Shown one piece after another: positions 1 to 10,500 of a DNA stretch of 64,000 nt. The notes beneath the pieces are model-generated. The model was not told where the DNA came from. It saw only the letters and a program-made list of their open reading frames with translations, and did not search any database. The stretch is from the NCBI GenBank assembly GCA_025267735.1, contig CM046294.1, positions 44,119,570-44,183,569 of the forward strand, given 5' to 3'. This DNA is from Mactra quadrangularis. Taxonomy: Eukaryota; Mollusca; Bivalvia; Venerida; Mactridae. Both the position numbers and the translations under genes were made by a program. Numbering within the stretch: position 1 is the first letter of the stretch; each line of letters starts with the position of its first letter.

Positions 1-589
1 CTAAATCTTGTCAGAAAATAAACAAATGTTATGTTTCAAAGTGTTACACTAAGATTTTACCTAAATACTTTTCGTTCATTTTTACGCAGAACTAGATACT
101 TTGATGAGAAAAATGATAAAACATTCCAAACATTTACTTATGTTTATGACTTCAACATGTACAAGTAATATTATCAATACATTAATTGATAATATGATAA
201 TTATCATTTATATAATTAATATCATGAAGTTGAATGCAGTAATTGTATTTTCTAAAAATGAGTATGTTGTATTTTACAGTTTTTATTCAGGAATTTTTCC
301 TCAAGTTCTTGTCAGATTACATTTTAGTGACATGAAACTTTCCATCATAAGCCTTTATTCTTAATTATTGAATAGATTTTATAATCCCTTAGCTCTCACA
401 GTGCTTAAAACTTTACCTTCACAGAGATAAATTCTACATTAAATTTTATTTTTTTGAAGGGGTTTGATACTCCAGTATCCAAGTCAGGGTAAAAAGTAAT
501 TGCATTTTATAGTCTAAGTTTCAACTTACACACGTTCACCGACTTTAAGGCTATTACCCCTGGTCATCAGGCTACTGGTATCTAATTTA

Positions 590-812
590 TCAATCTCCAT
601 GGAGAGTCTTTTTACTCCGCTTATTAGTGCAGCTGACAAATTGGCGCAACGGAATTACACCACCCTTGCAGGTACCCATTTACACCTGGGTGGAGTGAAG
701 CAAATTGCAGGTAAATTTCTTGCTCAAGGAAATTAGCAGTGCCCCTGATGGGATTTGAACCCAGGACCTCTCAATCCCTAAGCGCGCGTCCTACCACTGG
801 ACCACTGCTCCT
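590..812 (-). mobile_element. tRNA-derived SINE, family A, copy 1
   Basis: On the minus strand the head reads GAGCAGTGGTCCAGTGGTAG (box A-like) and GGTCCTGGGTTCAAATCCCA (box B). A tRNA-unrelated body follows with CCTTGAGCAAGAAATTTACC and CACCCAGGTGTAAATGGGTA. There is no intact tRNA cloverleaf end, so this is not a tRNA gene. Confidence 0.85.
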
Positions 813-1634
813 GGTGCTACTTAATGTATCATATTTGACTCTTATAGTGTGGCTTTTACCAAGGATTGTTCATATTATTTTATTGTACAATATTTTCAAA
901 AGACCAAAAAAAACCACTTTTCAAAACAGAGTTTTTCCAAATTTACTGACCTGTAAGTACTAAAATCCGATATAGCCATGGATGAATTTTTATTGCAATT
1001 ATTTTATAAACAGCAGGTCGTACAAAGCTTGTACTACCTAGCAGCAGTAACTAGGGGCAGTTTTACCTGTGAATCTATTTTTAGAATATTTGAGAGTTGT
1101 GAATCCCTCCTATACTACAATAACTATTTTGCATAGTTGTTACGTGCTTCGCCTGTGCTTCGCCTCGCGTAGGTAGTAAAACCCCAATCCGCCAGGGTAG
1201 ACCCCCCACAAATTCTTCTGAGATTATTTATTCATGAAAGGTCGAGGTGTTCCGAATGCATGGAATACATATATTTGAAATTGCAACTAGTTTGTATTTC
1301 ATATGAAAGGGAGGTAATTAGTATCACACTTTAATAATTATTTTCATCATATGCACGTATTATTTAATTACATGTTATGTAATAAATTCATTCCATAGGG
1401 GAAATGGTTAACATATTAAAATAAATAAAAATATGATGTTTGAAATATTGTTCATATATTCCAAAATACAGTTTCATTGTGGATGGTTTTATGTGTTTGT
1501 CTCCCTTGGATAATTTATCATTTTTCTCATGAATTTATCAAAATGTGGTTGTTCATTCTAAGCACGAATCTGTGCATTAGGTTAAACCTAGGACTGTCAG
1601 CAGGTTGACCACCTTAGGCACATTATATACATAT

Positions 1635-2018
1635 AGTACCCACCAAAAGTTTGGAGACAAATGAAATTTACAACAAGTCATGAATTTTGAAGATCATTTT
1701 TGTAGAATTATTTTAATATACATGTACTTAAGTATGGTTTGTAATTAGTTGAAAACAAATTTAATGAATGCGGCATACATGTATTAGTAAGATTCAGCAT
1801 CTGACATACTAAAGCCCCCAAAACCATGCTAATTATAATTATTTTCAATAACATAGTTTTTATGCTTTTTTGCTGTCTCAGTTATAAGTATAATGATATC
1901 CAAAAAAATAAAGCCAAACTAAAAAGCATTTCAAAATAAACAATTATCAAATTTTGGATAAAAGCTACTCAGTAGGCCTAAAAAGTGAAAATGTTTCCAA
2001 ACTTTTGGTGGGTACTGT
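1635..2018. mobile_element. Tc1/mariner-like MITE, copy 1
   Basis: Terminal repeats AGTACCCACCAAAAGTTTGG and CCAAACTTTTGGTGGGTACT with TA at the borders. The interior is non-coding. It belongs to the same family as 20932-21316, and the interiors match (tCAGCATCTGACAT, AATTATTTTC). Confidence 0.8.
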
Positions 2019-2344
2019 ACATATTATGTGTGATTATTCTCGAATTTAGAAAAGAGCCAGGGAGACTGAAAATTGGAAATGCATCAGTGGATCGATGTTT
2101 TCATGTATCAGTGATTACAAATGTCGATACAAAAAAGGGTACGTAGGAGAGACAAGGGTCAGGGATCAGTGTTCTGCTGTTCTGTTTCAGAAAAATCTTT
2201 ATGAGCTTAGGTCATGCCAAACTCAAGCGTCAACTCAAGTTTGACAAACCTAGGTACCTCTTCACAAAAACACACAAACCGAAAACAAATACAACATTTA
2301 CATATTAAATATTTCAATCACTTTCGATTCTCATAAAGCGTTCA

Positions 2345-3092
2345 TGACTCTGGTCGTTCCAAAACACCACACCGATCCTTTTTCATACAAAGAATGGAAA
2401 TAACGTATGGTTACAAGAGCTGTTTATGTTTTGCTAGGGGTTGTGATTACGCTGTTGTTTTCGTTTGTCTTTGCGAGAAGACTAACAACCTGCATGAGTC
2501 GTGAATACGGTCGCACGATCATGGCGCATGCTCCTGTCTACCCTCTTATAGTAAAAAAAATTACCACTTTTTAACTTTGGCTATATCAAACATTCATTTT
2601 GCCTTGTTTCACTCAAGAGTCATTTTGGTTAAAAAGTAACTTTTTCTACAAACGTTTTAGTCATAATTATTTCATTTCGATTTTCTTTTTTTATAAATAA
2701 ATTTGGACATTAGAAGTTTCCTAAAAAGTTTGTATAAGTTACTTTTCAACCAAACTGATTCTTTCAGTGAAACAGGACAAAATGAATATTTGATATAAAG
2801 CTTAAGTTAATTTAAACGTGGTGTTGCCTCAAATCAAGTTGCCAAAAGTGGAGTTTAATTTTATTGAATGTTTATACTTAGATATATAGAGGGGAAGACA
2901 GGGTAGCGCGACATGATCGTGCGACCTTATGCACGACTCATGCAGGTTGTTCGTCTTCTCACGAAGACAAACGAATAGCAACAGCGTAAGCACAACCCCA
3001 AGCAAAACATCGACAGCTCTGGTAACCATGCCTTATATGCCTTCTCTATATGAGAAAGGATTAGCGTGGTGTTTTGGAACGACCTGAGCCAT
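2345..3092. mobile_element. Foldback element (about 750 bp, arms about 320 bp)
   Basis: The left arm starts CTGGTCGTTCCAAAACACCA. The right arm ends GGTGTTTTGGAACGACC. The arms match through most of their length at roughly 80-85%, around a loop near 2665-2700. Both arms begin with the same short reading frame (MVTRAV...), intact for 66 codons in the minus-strand copy and shifted by an indel in the other. No target duplication was found. Confidence 0.8.
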
Positions 3093-3701
3093 TAAATGCT
3101 TCACACAAAGATGGCAAACGCTTGGTAGAGTGTATGACTAAACGTCAACAGTACAATTCTTCATTGCGTAGTGTCATGTTTTGTAATACAGATAAAAAAC
3201 TATTCAACGGGTTACGAACTTTTTAGATTACTATGTCTATTAAATTCAATTTGACTTTAATACACGAAAATTTAAGATGGTATGTTCAGTGTAAATAATT
3301 TTACAAGTCACACAATTTTTTGTGTCAATTAAAGACTTAAATAACTCATTAGATCAATATTTCAAAATTGATATACATTTTATGCAGTATATTTAAACGA
3401 TATTATATTTATGCCCTTAGGGCATTCAATTGAAATATATTTACAAAAGAGTATCCACTCGTATAAATATATGAAAGGGAGACAATCTAGTCTAGGATAC
3501 AAAACACCACGGTTGCTTCCCGTGGCATTTGAATGAGGTTACCATGTACATAATTAAACATTCAGTTTAAAACACATTTTATCATACTGGACGTATTGGA
3601 TCGCAGCTACCAGAACAATTAACTCATGATTCCAAACTACGAAAACTCTTGATGGTAAATACAAAGTACTTTCGTAAGAAAGAACTATCGATACACTATT
3701 A

Positions 3702-4113
3702 GGCCATGCCAAATTGGAATTCTGTCAAGCGTCAACTCAAGTTTGACAAACCTAGGTGCCTATTCACAAAAACTCACAAATTGAGAACGAAATCACATAT
3801 GCCCATTCTATCTAGTATTCACACTAATAAGTACTTTGTAGAACATGAATGTTTATGATGTTAATGTGAGATTAAAGTAATTCTATAAATAAAGTATATA
3901 CAACAAACACATGTACATTTTCATTTTTCAATTACACAGAAACAAGGAACTATCAGTATTTCCTGAAAAAAACCAGTTATCGAATTCCGGAACAACAGAA
4001 TTACATGTATTCAAAATAAATCTCCAACAATTTTGTGTTTTTTTTAGATTGTTGACTCTAAAACCTACGCGCACGCGGGTGGACGCTTAACAAAATTCCG
4101 GTATGGCTTGGCC
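3702..4113. mobile_element. MITE, PIF/Harbinger-like (TTA target duplication)
   Basis: Terminal inverted repeats of about 40 bp: GGCCATGCCAAATTGGAATT and, reversed, GGCCAAGCCATACCGGAATT, followed by TTGT(T/C)AAGCGTC. TTA flanks both sides (3699-3701, 4114-4116), the target type of PIF/Harbinger elements. A truncated relative of the left end lies at about 2208-2270. Confidence 0.7.
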
Positions 4114-4116
4114 TTA

Positions 4117-5290
4117 TCTTTCTTTGATCAGGGTCGATGTGTTCCGAATGGACTGACTGTGTGGGTTAAATGTAGTGGCGTGTCATAAATACTTGATACA
4201 AAGAACCAGACAATTAACTGACGTCGTTAAGAAAATAAATCTCACATTTCTTGCTGTGATAATTCAGGAACGTGTAACTGATAGTGTTTGCCATCGCTAT
4301 GAACTTGATAAGCAAGGAAATATACGTACAGGTCCGTACTCACACGGGGGCAAAGGTGGAACGTTAAAATGTGTTTTAAGCGCTCAGATTTCCCGCGCGG
4401 AACCCATAAGACCCTTTCATATGAGGCCCTTACGTATGAAGGTCTCCATGAAGAAGGTGTGTAGGAGTCCATATCCCTTTCTGGGAAATTTGTATGTTAT
4501 CTTGACTAATTTATTTATAAAATGCTAAAATGTCTTATTTTAACCGCATTACATGTAATTGTTCCCCAAATGTTAGTTTAAATTTTGGTTGGAATTTGGG
4601 AATTGATTTTAAAAGTAACAACTCATTCAGAAAAATTGGACCCTCTGGCAAATATGTTTTTGTATTTTGGACCCGCCCTTACATGATTACACATGATTGA
4701 TTAAAGTGAAAATATGATACTTGCTCGTACAAATGATATATCTTGAATCATGGCGGTGTATTTATTGAACTGTTCAACAACCGCTCCCGTTGCCAAGGTG
4801 ACAGTAAACGGTTCTCAAGTTTCGTAACCACGACGATAAACTTCCTGTTAAATGTCGCTTTTACATCACATAGGGGTTATCATTTCATCTTAATTGAACT
4901 TGAAAATGTTTTATTTGCTAACACATCATCACTGCAGCTGTTATTATTATTTAAATTGGCGAACTTTACTAAGAATACGAAAACACCCAATTTTTACAAA
5001 CAATACTGAAATAAACATTAGTGTTTTATGACTAGCTTTATTTAGGTGGCCACGATAATGGTCCTATGGTAAATAATCTAAATATTTCGACATAGAATCT
5101 GATGATCACGATTCCTTGATTCAAAACAGTGACAGATCAAATGTCTATTAGTACTATATTTGAAAAGTTTGATAACTTCTTATGGGAAGTGGATGAAAGT
5201 ACTGGCAAAGAAAAGGGTCCATAAAATTTGATTTAGTGAGCCTGTCGTTAATGATAGCTAAATAAATGGTTGACTAACGGCGCAGTGTAA
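4117..5290. other. No supported gene
   Basis: A frame of 117 codons (4175-4528) opens with GTG, has no recognisable domain and no splice or homology support, and sits directly beside a MITE. I see nothing else in this stretch. Confidence 0.4.
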
Positions 5291-5300
5291 TTTAAAAGTT

Positions 5301-5472
5301 TAAGTTAAAAGTGCAGATTAAAGTTAAATTGCGGTTTAAAGTAAAAATGCGGTTTAAAATTAAAGTGCGGTTTGAAGTTAAAGTGCGGTTTACAGTTAAA
5401 GTGCGGTTTACAGTTAAAGTGCGGTTTAAAGTTAAAGTGCGGTTTACAGTTAAAGTGCGGTTTACAGTTTAA
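5301..5472. repeat. 18 bp tandem repeat, about 9-10 copies
   Basis: Unit AGTTAAAGTGCGGTTTAC, with A/C variation at the 17th base. Its reverse translation gives the artificial NCKPHF peptide repeat. Confidence 0.9.
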
Positions 5473-5994
5473 CTTTGCGAGTGTAATTACTAATACCACG
5501 CACATGTATTAAAATGTTTATTTACAAGAATATAACAATATACACAATTCTCAGTACAAACATAAAAATGCAAGTAACAAAAAATGATATGTCAATATTT
5601 TTACAGATTTTTACCCTAGGGATCAGATCTGTGTGGTCCAGGGCGTCATTGTTACATATTTTCAAAAGGTTTTAGAAATAATAATATGTACAATTATAAT
5701 TTTGATATCAATTCTCTCCTACAGCATCGCATGCATAGAACCCCTGATATAAAACAGTATCTTACAACCCTTTTGTTCATCAGGTTTTTAGGTCACAATA
5801 GACGCTGATGGGAGCCTGGCTTTCGGTAACCACAAAAAACCTAAAATACTCAAAGATCCTCAGACCCTCTGTTTCCAAGTATGACTGGTGGGACCTTGTT
5901 CTCAGTTAGCGAGACTCAAATTCACTACATGTATGGTAAAAGTAACATGAACACAACTTAATGATTATAAAATTAAAACACAATACTATCAGTA

Positions 5995-6295
5995 CAGTCT
6001 ATAGTTCGTACAAAAACAAAACGTTGTTTATATAACCAATACAATGAACTAATCCACGACAGGGGATGCTCAGGATGACATTAAATATATTATTTTAATA
6101 TGTTTTATGAGTGCCTTGTTGGAGTAGTGATTATGCGTTCTTCAATTACAAGCATGATTGACCAAGGGGTGGTGTTTTTTCCGCCACTCAAATTTTGTTA
6201 AAATGAACTATACAACTTTTATTTTAAATACTGCCTAGCTCTGGAATGGATTGGTTCATTTCCAATGTTTACACAAGCATGTTTTGTTTGTTTGT
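5995..6295. repeat. 300 bp dispersed repeat, copy 1 (Kv 3' flank)
   Basis: About 75-80% similar by eye over about 300 bases to 22858-23158. Shared blocks include AATACAATGAACTAAT, AAGCATGATTGACCAAGGGG and GGAATGGATTGGTTCATTT. Confidence 0.8.
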
Positions 6296-6425
6296 ACGCA
6301 TTATAACTTATACACATTTACCGAATTTCATGATCAAAACACAAATTGTTATTGATAGAATTGCTGTCTATCAATCTTTATTAAATAGTTTTATTGTCTG
6401 TTGAAGAATTATAATCATGACTCAG

Positions 6426-7550
6426 CTAGTTTCTTAAATCAACATGGCTACCGGAAACAGCGTGACGGTGAATATATCGGTGTGTGTCTTCCGGTTTGTG
6501 AAGTGATTTCTTATACAGCACGGCATACGCGTATAACAAAATGAAAGTTTTCACGACCACGGGTATAGCAACTGAAATCATTACAACCCCTGATATGGCA
6601 CAAATGCCGCCAATTATTCGCCCGTAGAGGGACCGAGGCACGACATCGCCGTATCCAACCGTTGTTAGCGTACTGATAGCCCACCACCAGCCAACCGGAA
6701 CGCTCTCAATTTGTTCGCTACTCTCTACAAAGAAGATAAAATTAGCAAATATCACCACAGCAACGGTTAGGTATAAAAGCAACACTGACAGATCTTTAAC
6801 CGTTACCCTAAGAGAAAATGTGAGAACTTTAAAGCCGATGACGTCACGGACGATACGGATTAGACGCACCACCCTTAAAACTTGAAATATTTCCAAAAGG
6901 TCATAGTTCGTCACTTCATATTTCTCGTCTTTCTTCAAATAGTTTACTAGTATGAGAGAATAGCCGGACAAAACAACAAGAGCGTCAATGACGTTTATCA
7001 TAGACAGGAAGTAGCGTCGAATACTGGGACAACAGAGCATGCGCAGTAACAAATCGGAAGTAAAGAAGCCAAGAACGATAAAGTCAATATAAACAAGCGT
7101 TTGTATGCGTACAGTTTTCTTTCCAATTCCGACTTTTGGTCGAAGGGCTTCGAATAAAATTCCCGCTAGTTTTTCGTCAGAAACAGCCGGCAACTCATTT
7201 AAAAACATACCGCCTCTCTTAAGTGTTAAGTTGCTTGGCTTAGATTTTGTTTCATTTATAATCGTCAGGATTGTATCGTTGAGTACAATGTCGTCAGGTT
7301 GGAGCTTTGATTTGTTCACATTGACTACCTCAAAGTCAACATAAATCGTCTCCAGAATGTCGTCTGCTACAGGAGTAGAGCACGTGTCATTAGAAATGAC
7401 GTCATGTTTACCGTATGTGGTCTTCAATGGTTTACCAAGAAATTCTTCCAGTTCACACTTTGTTAAATTTCTACGAAATTCTGGTAAACTGCTGAGTGCA
7501 AGAGTTAACACCGAAAGGACCACCATTATGGTACACAACCAGAAATAAAT
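6426..7550 (-). CDS. Kv channel coding exon 4 (S1-S6, pore, C-terminus)
   Basis: The open frame runs back to an ATG at 7586, but those first 12 codons read through the intron acceptor (TCATTTCAG), so the exon starts at 7550. It carries all six membrane segments. S4 has the core LRVVRLIRIVRDVIGF, the pore is WWAISTLTTVGYGDVVP, and S6 ends AIPVVVKTF. The whole membrane domain in one exon is a common Kv arrangement. Confidence 0.92.
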   Translation of the reverse strand: MYFWLCTIMVVLSVLTLALSSLPEFRRNLTKCELEEFLGKPLKTTYGKHDVISNDTCSTPVADDILETIYVDFEVVNVNKSKLQPDDIVLNDTILTIINETKSKPSNLTLKRGGMFLNELPAVSDEKLAGILFEALRPKVGIGKKTVRIQTLVYIDFIVLGFFTSDLLLRMLCCPSIRRYFLSMINVIDALVVLSGYSLILVNYLKKDEKYEVTNYDLLEIFQVLRVVRLIRIVRDVIGFKVLTFSLRVTVKDLSVLLLYLTVAVVIFANFIFFVESSEQIESVPVGWWWAISTLTTVGYGDVVPRSLYGRIIGGICAISGVVMISVAIPVVVKTFILLYAYAVLYKKSLHKPEDTHRYIHRHAVSGSHVDLRN

Positions 7551-10500
7551 CTGAAATGATACCAGAGCATAGTCGTATAAGGACATAATTATTCCTCGGG
7601 TTTAGCGCCAAACGGTCGTAACTCAACTTAAAAAGAGTGAGTTACGACCGTTTTGCGCTAAGCACGCTATATTTCGGGGGAAAAGGAGAAAGAATGGTTG
7701 TTTTCTATTTTCTTATCAAAATTCATGCTTTGGTGTAGAGTCACGTGATCAACCACAACGAAACTGGGTGACCAAGCGAGATGTCATGAAAAGGGGAAAC
7801 TACATGTATTATGTCTCAAGTTTCAAGATGGCGGTAGGGGTAAATTATACAGAAGTTGCCAAAGACATTTTAGGCCACAACAAGTTGATTATATGTTCTA
7901 CGGATTTTTTTGGGGAAAAAAATGGGACGAGCGTTATTGAACGCCATGACAACGGCGGCTATAATACTTAATTTTCATTGAACAAAGAAAAAAAACCTCG
8001 TCATTTCCCTTCATTGAATGTTTAAGTATCAAAGCGTGACGTAACCGCAGTGAGAATTTTGCAAACATGACGTAACCGCTTTAAGAAGTTTGCAAAACAT
8101 AACATAACCGCTTTGAGAAGTTTGCAAAAAATGCCGTAACCGCTTTGAGAAGATTACAAAACATAACGTAACCGCTTTGAGAAGATTGCAAAACATAACG
8201 TAACCGCTTTGAAAAGATTGCAAAACATAACGTTACCGCTTTGAGAAGTTTGCAAAACATAACGTAACCGCTTTGAGAAGTTTGCAATACATAACGTAAC
8301 CGCTTTGAGAAGTTTGCAAAACATAACGTAACCGCTTTGAGAAGTTTGCAAAACATAACGTAACTGCTTTGAGAAGTTTACAATACATAACGTACCCGCT
8401 TTGAGAAGTTTACAAAACATAACGTAACCGCTTTGAGAAGTTTACAAAACATAACGTAACCGCTTTGAGAAGATTACAAAACATGACGTAACCGCTTTGA
8501 GAAGTTTACAAAACATAACGTAACCGCTTTGAGAAGTTTACAAAACATGACTTAACTGCTGTGAGGAGTTTTGTTAGAGACATGTAAACTTACTTTTGTG
8601 ATGATAGATTTATCATGAAAGTCAAATATTCTCCACAATGTTTGTCGTACCCCACCCAGACATCTAAGTGGCGTTTTCTGTAAACCAACTTCCGGAAATA
8701 GATGTTGATGAAATTTGTCAAGCGTCTCTTGATCATCATGGAATGAAAGATATCTGAAAAGAAACGACAGAATGTAACTTGACGTGTCAGTGCAAAACTA
8801 GTCTACGTTCTTCTTTGTTTACATGTAGTTAGACTAGCTTCGTGCAGACCCTTCGAAATATTTCAACATAAGCCTCGATGATTGAGTATGGTGTACGCCC
8901 GCTGAGTTAAATCATTAAAAACTCTCAGTAATTAAGGAACATTGGTACGATTCGAGGCTAGCATTCGACCATGACTCCTTGAACGATTGAGTAGGGAGAA
9001 GAACGCTGACTTAACTCATTAACATCTCTCGGTAATTAAGGATACTTGGTTCGATTCGAGTCAAGCATTCGACCATGACTCCTTGAGTGAGAATTTAGTG
9101 TGTAACTTACAGAGAAAAATAGTCTAGTACAGGTATGTCCCAGGAACTATGATTAGGTGAACTGTCCGCCTCATATTTATATAACTGTCGTATATGAAGT
9201 GCGTGGAACTATACAAACAAGCTTGAACGCGTCTAGACTCAAAGTGAATGTTTGTTGCGCAGGTTTTTACGTGATATTCCAACGGTAACATCAGAAATAT
9301 TCCGAATGCTTCAATTCTCGTTCATTCTCGTACCCAGTGGCTATAAAGATTCTCGATACTAGCGAGAATCTTGATAACCTCTGGTAACGAGAATGTTCTC
9401 GATCGGCTTGTCCAATGTCAGCATTCAGCATAGCTGCGTAGATCTCTGAGGTTGTTCCGAATGTATTTTCAGCTCACGGAAATTGCCGAATTGTTACGAT
9501 TAAATTCTTCAACAATCGTAGATAATCGGGTATTTCGGTATTAGCGTTTAAAATGCATTGATAAGCAAAAAAGCGGAAATTCTCGAAGTGATATTTTACC
9601 TGTAATAGCAACATTTCGCCATAATTTGAGGATCTAGACCCCAGAATTCAAGTTCTGTTTTAAACGAGCCTGGACAAACTGATGTCGGCATATGTAGGTC
9701 ACCTGTTTGATAGTATGCTAACACGGCGTCAAAACTTTGAATTGGTCTTTTGAAAACCAGGGGTCTTTTACCTGAAATGTTGAGAAATGACATTGTAAAA
9801 TCAGGCAGTGAAATTCGAGTCTTCCACACGAAACATCTTAGTTTTTTTACGACACAATTTATCGTAAGATTAAAAATGAAATCATTTAAAATGATATCAT
9901 CTATTTTTCCTTTTTTTATTTTTATCGTGTTATGGGAAGCGAAGGTATCAAATACAATGTATTCGAGGTCTATTTTCTATGTTTTTGTTTTTTTTTGGTG
10001 GGGAGACAGGGTGTACATTTACTAGTGTAATGATTTAGCAGTTAACTTATACTGGCTAAATATGGTTTCCTCCAATGTCAGGTGTTTCTTCTCATTAGTG
10101 AATCTCATTATCAATATATATCTTTTTACAAATATTACTTTTCACGCAAAAACAGTAAATTACGATAAATGAATTTTTCAAATAAGTGAATTACAATGAA
10201 CATAGTACTTGTCTATTTCTGTGAACAATTACTTAACAATGATTTATGGCACCAATAGAATGATCGTCAGGTGTGTTTGACAATTGTTTTTTGTGGTTGT
10301 TATGGAGACCGTTTTAATATCAACTTGCTCTAATCTATATAATTATGTGTACGAGTATGAGTATATGAAGTAGAAACGGATATTTTTGAGGGGAAAACTT
10401 TTGAGCGAAACTGCAATTCTTATTTTTTCAATGTTTTTGGTACTAATGTCGGACATTCTCGTACCCAGAGACTATCAGGTTTCTGGAAACGAGAATTTTG

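Noticed and set aside
720..812. tRNA gene candidates at 736-811, 23765-23841 and 48079-48150
   Set aside because: A and B boxes are present, but no complete acceptor stem or cloverleaf, and the same sequences recur with attached bodies; they are SINE heads.
4175..4528. 117-codon plus-strand frame
   Set aside because: It opens with GTG, shows no recognisable domain and has no splice context or second copy; chance frame.
5305..5505. Repetitive NCKPHF peptide frame
   Set aside because: Pure translation of an 18 bp tandem repeat.
8036..8579. Regularly spaced 32 bp repeats look like a CRISPR array
   Set aside because: The units follow each other with no unique spacers, and the locus is in an animal gene intron; it is a minisatellite.
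9750..10025. 91-codon plus-strand frame opposite Kv exon 2
   Set aside because: Shadow of the minus-strand exon and then low-complexity T-rich intron.
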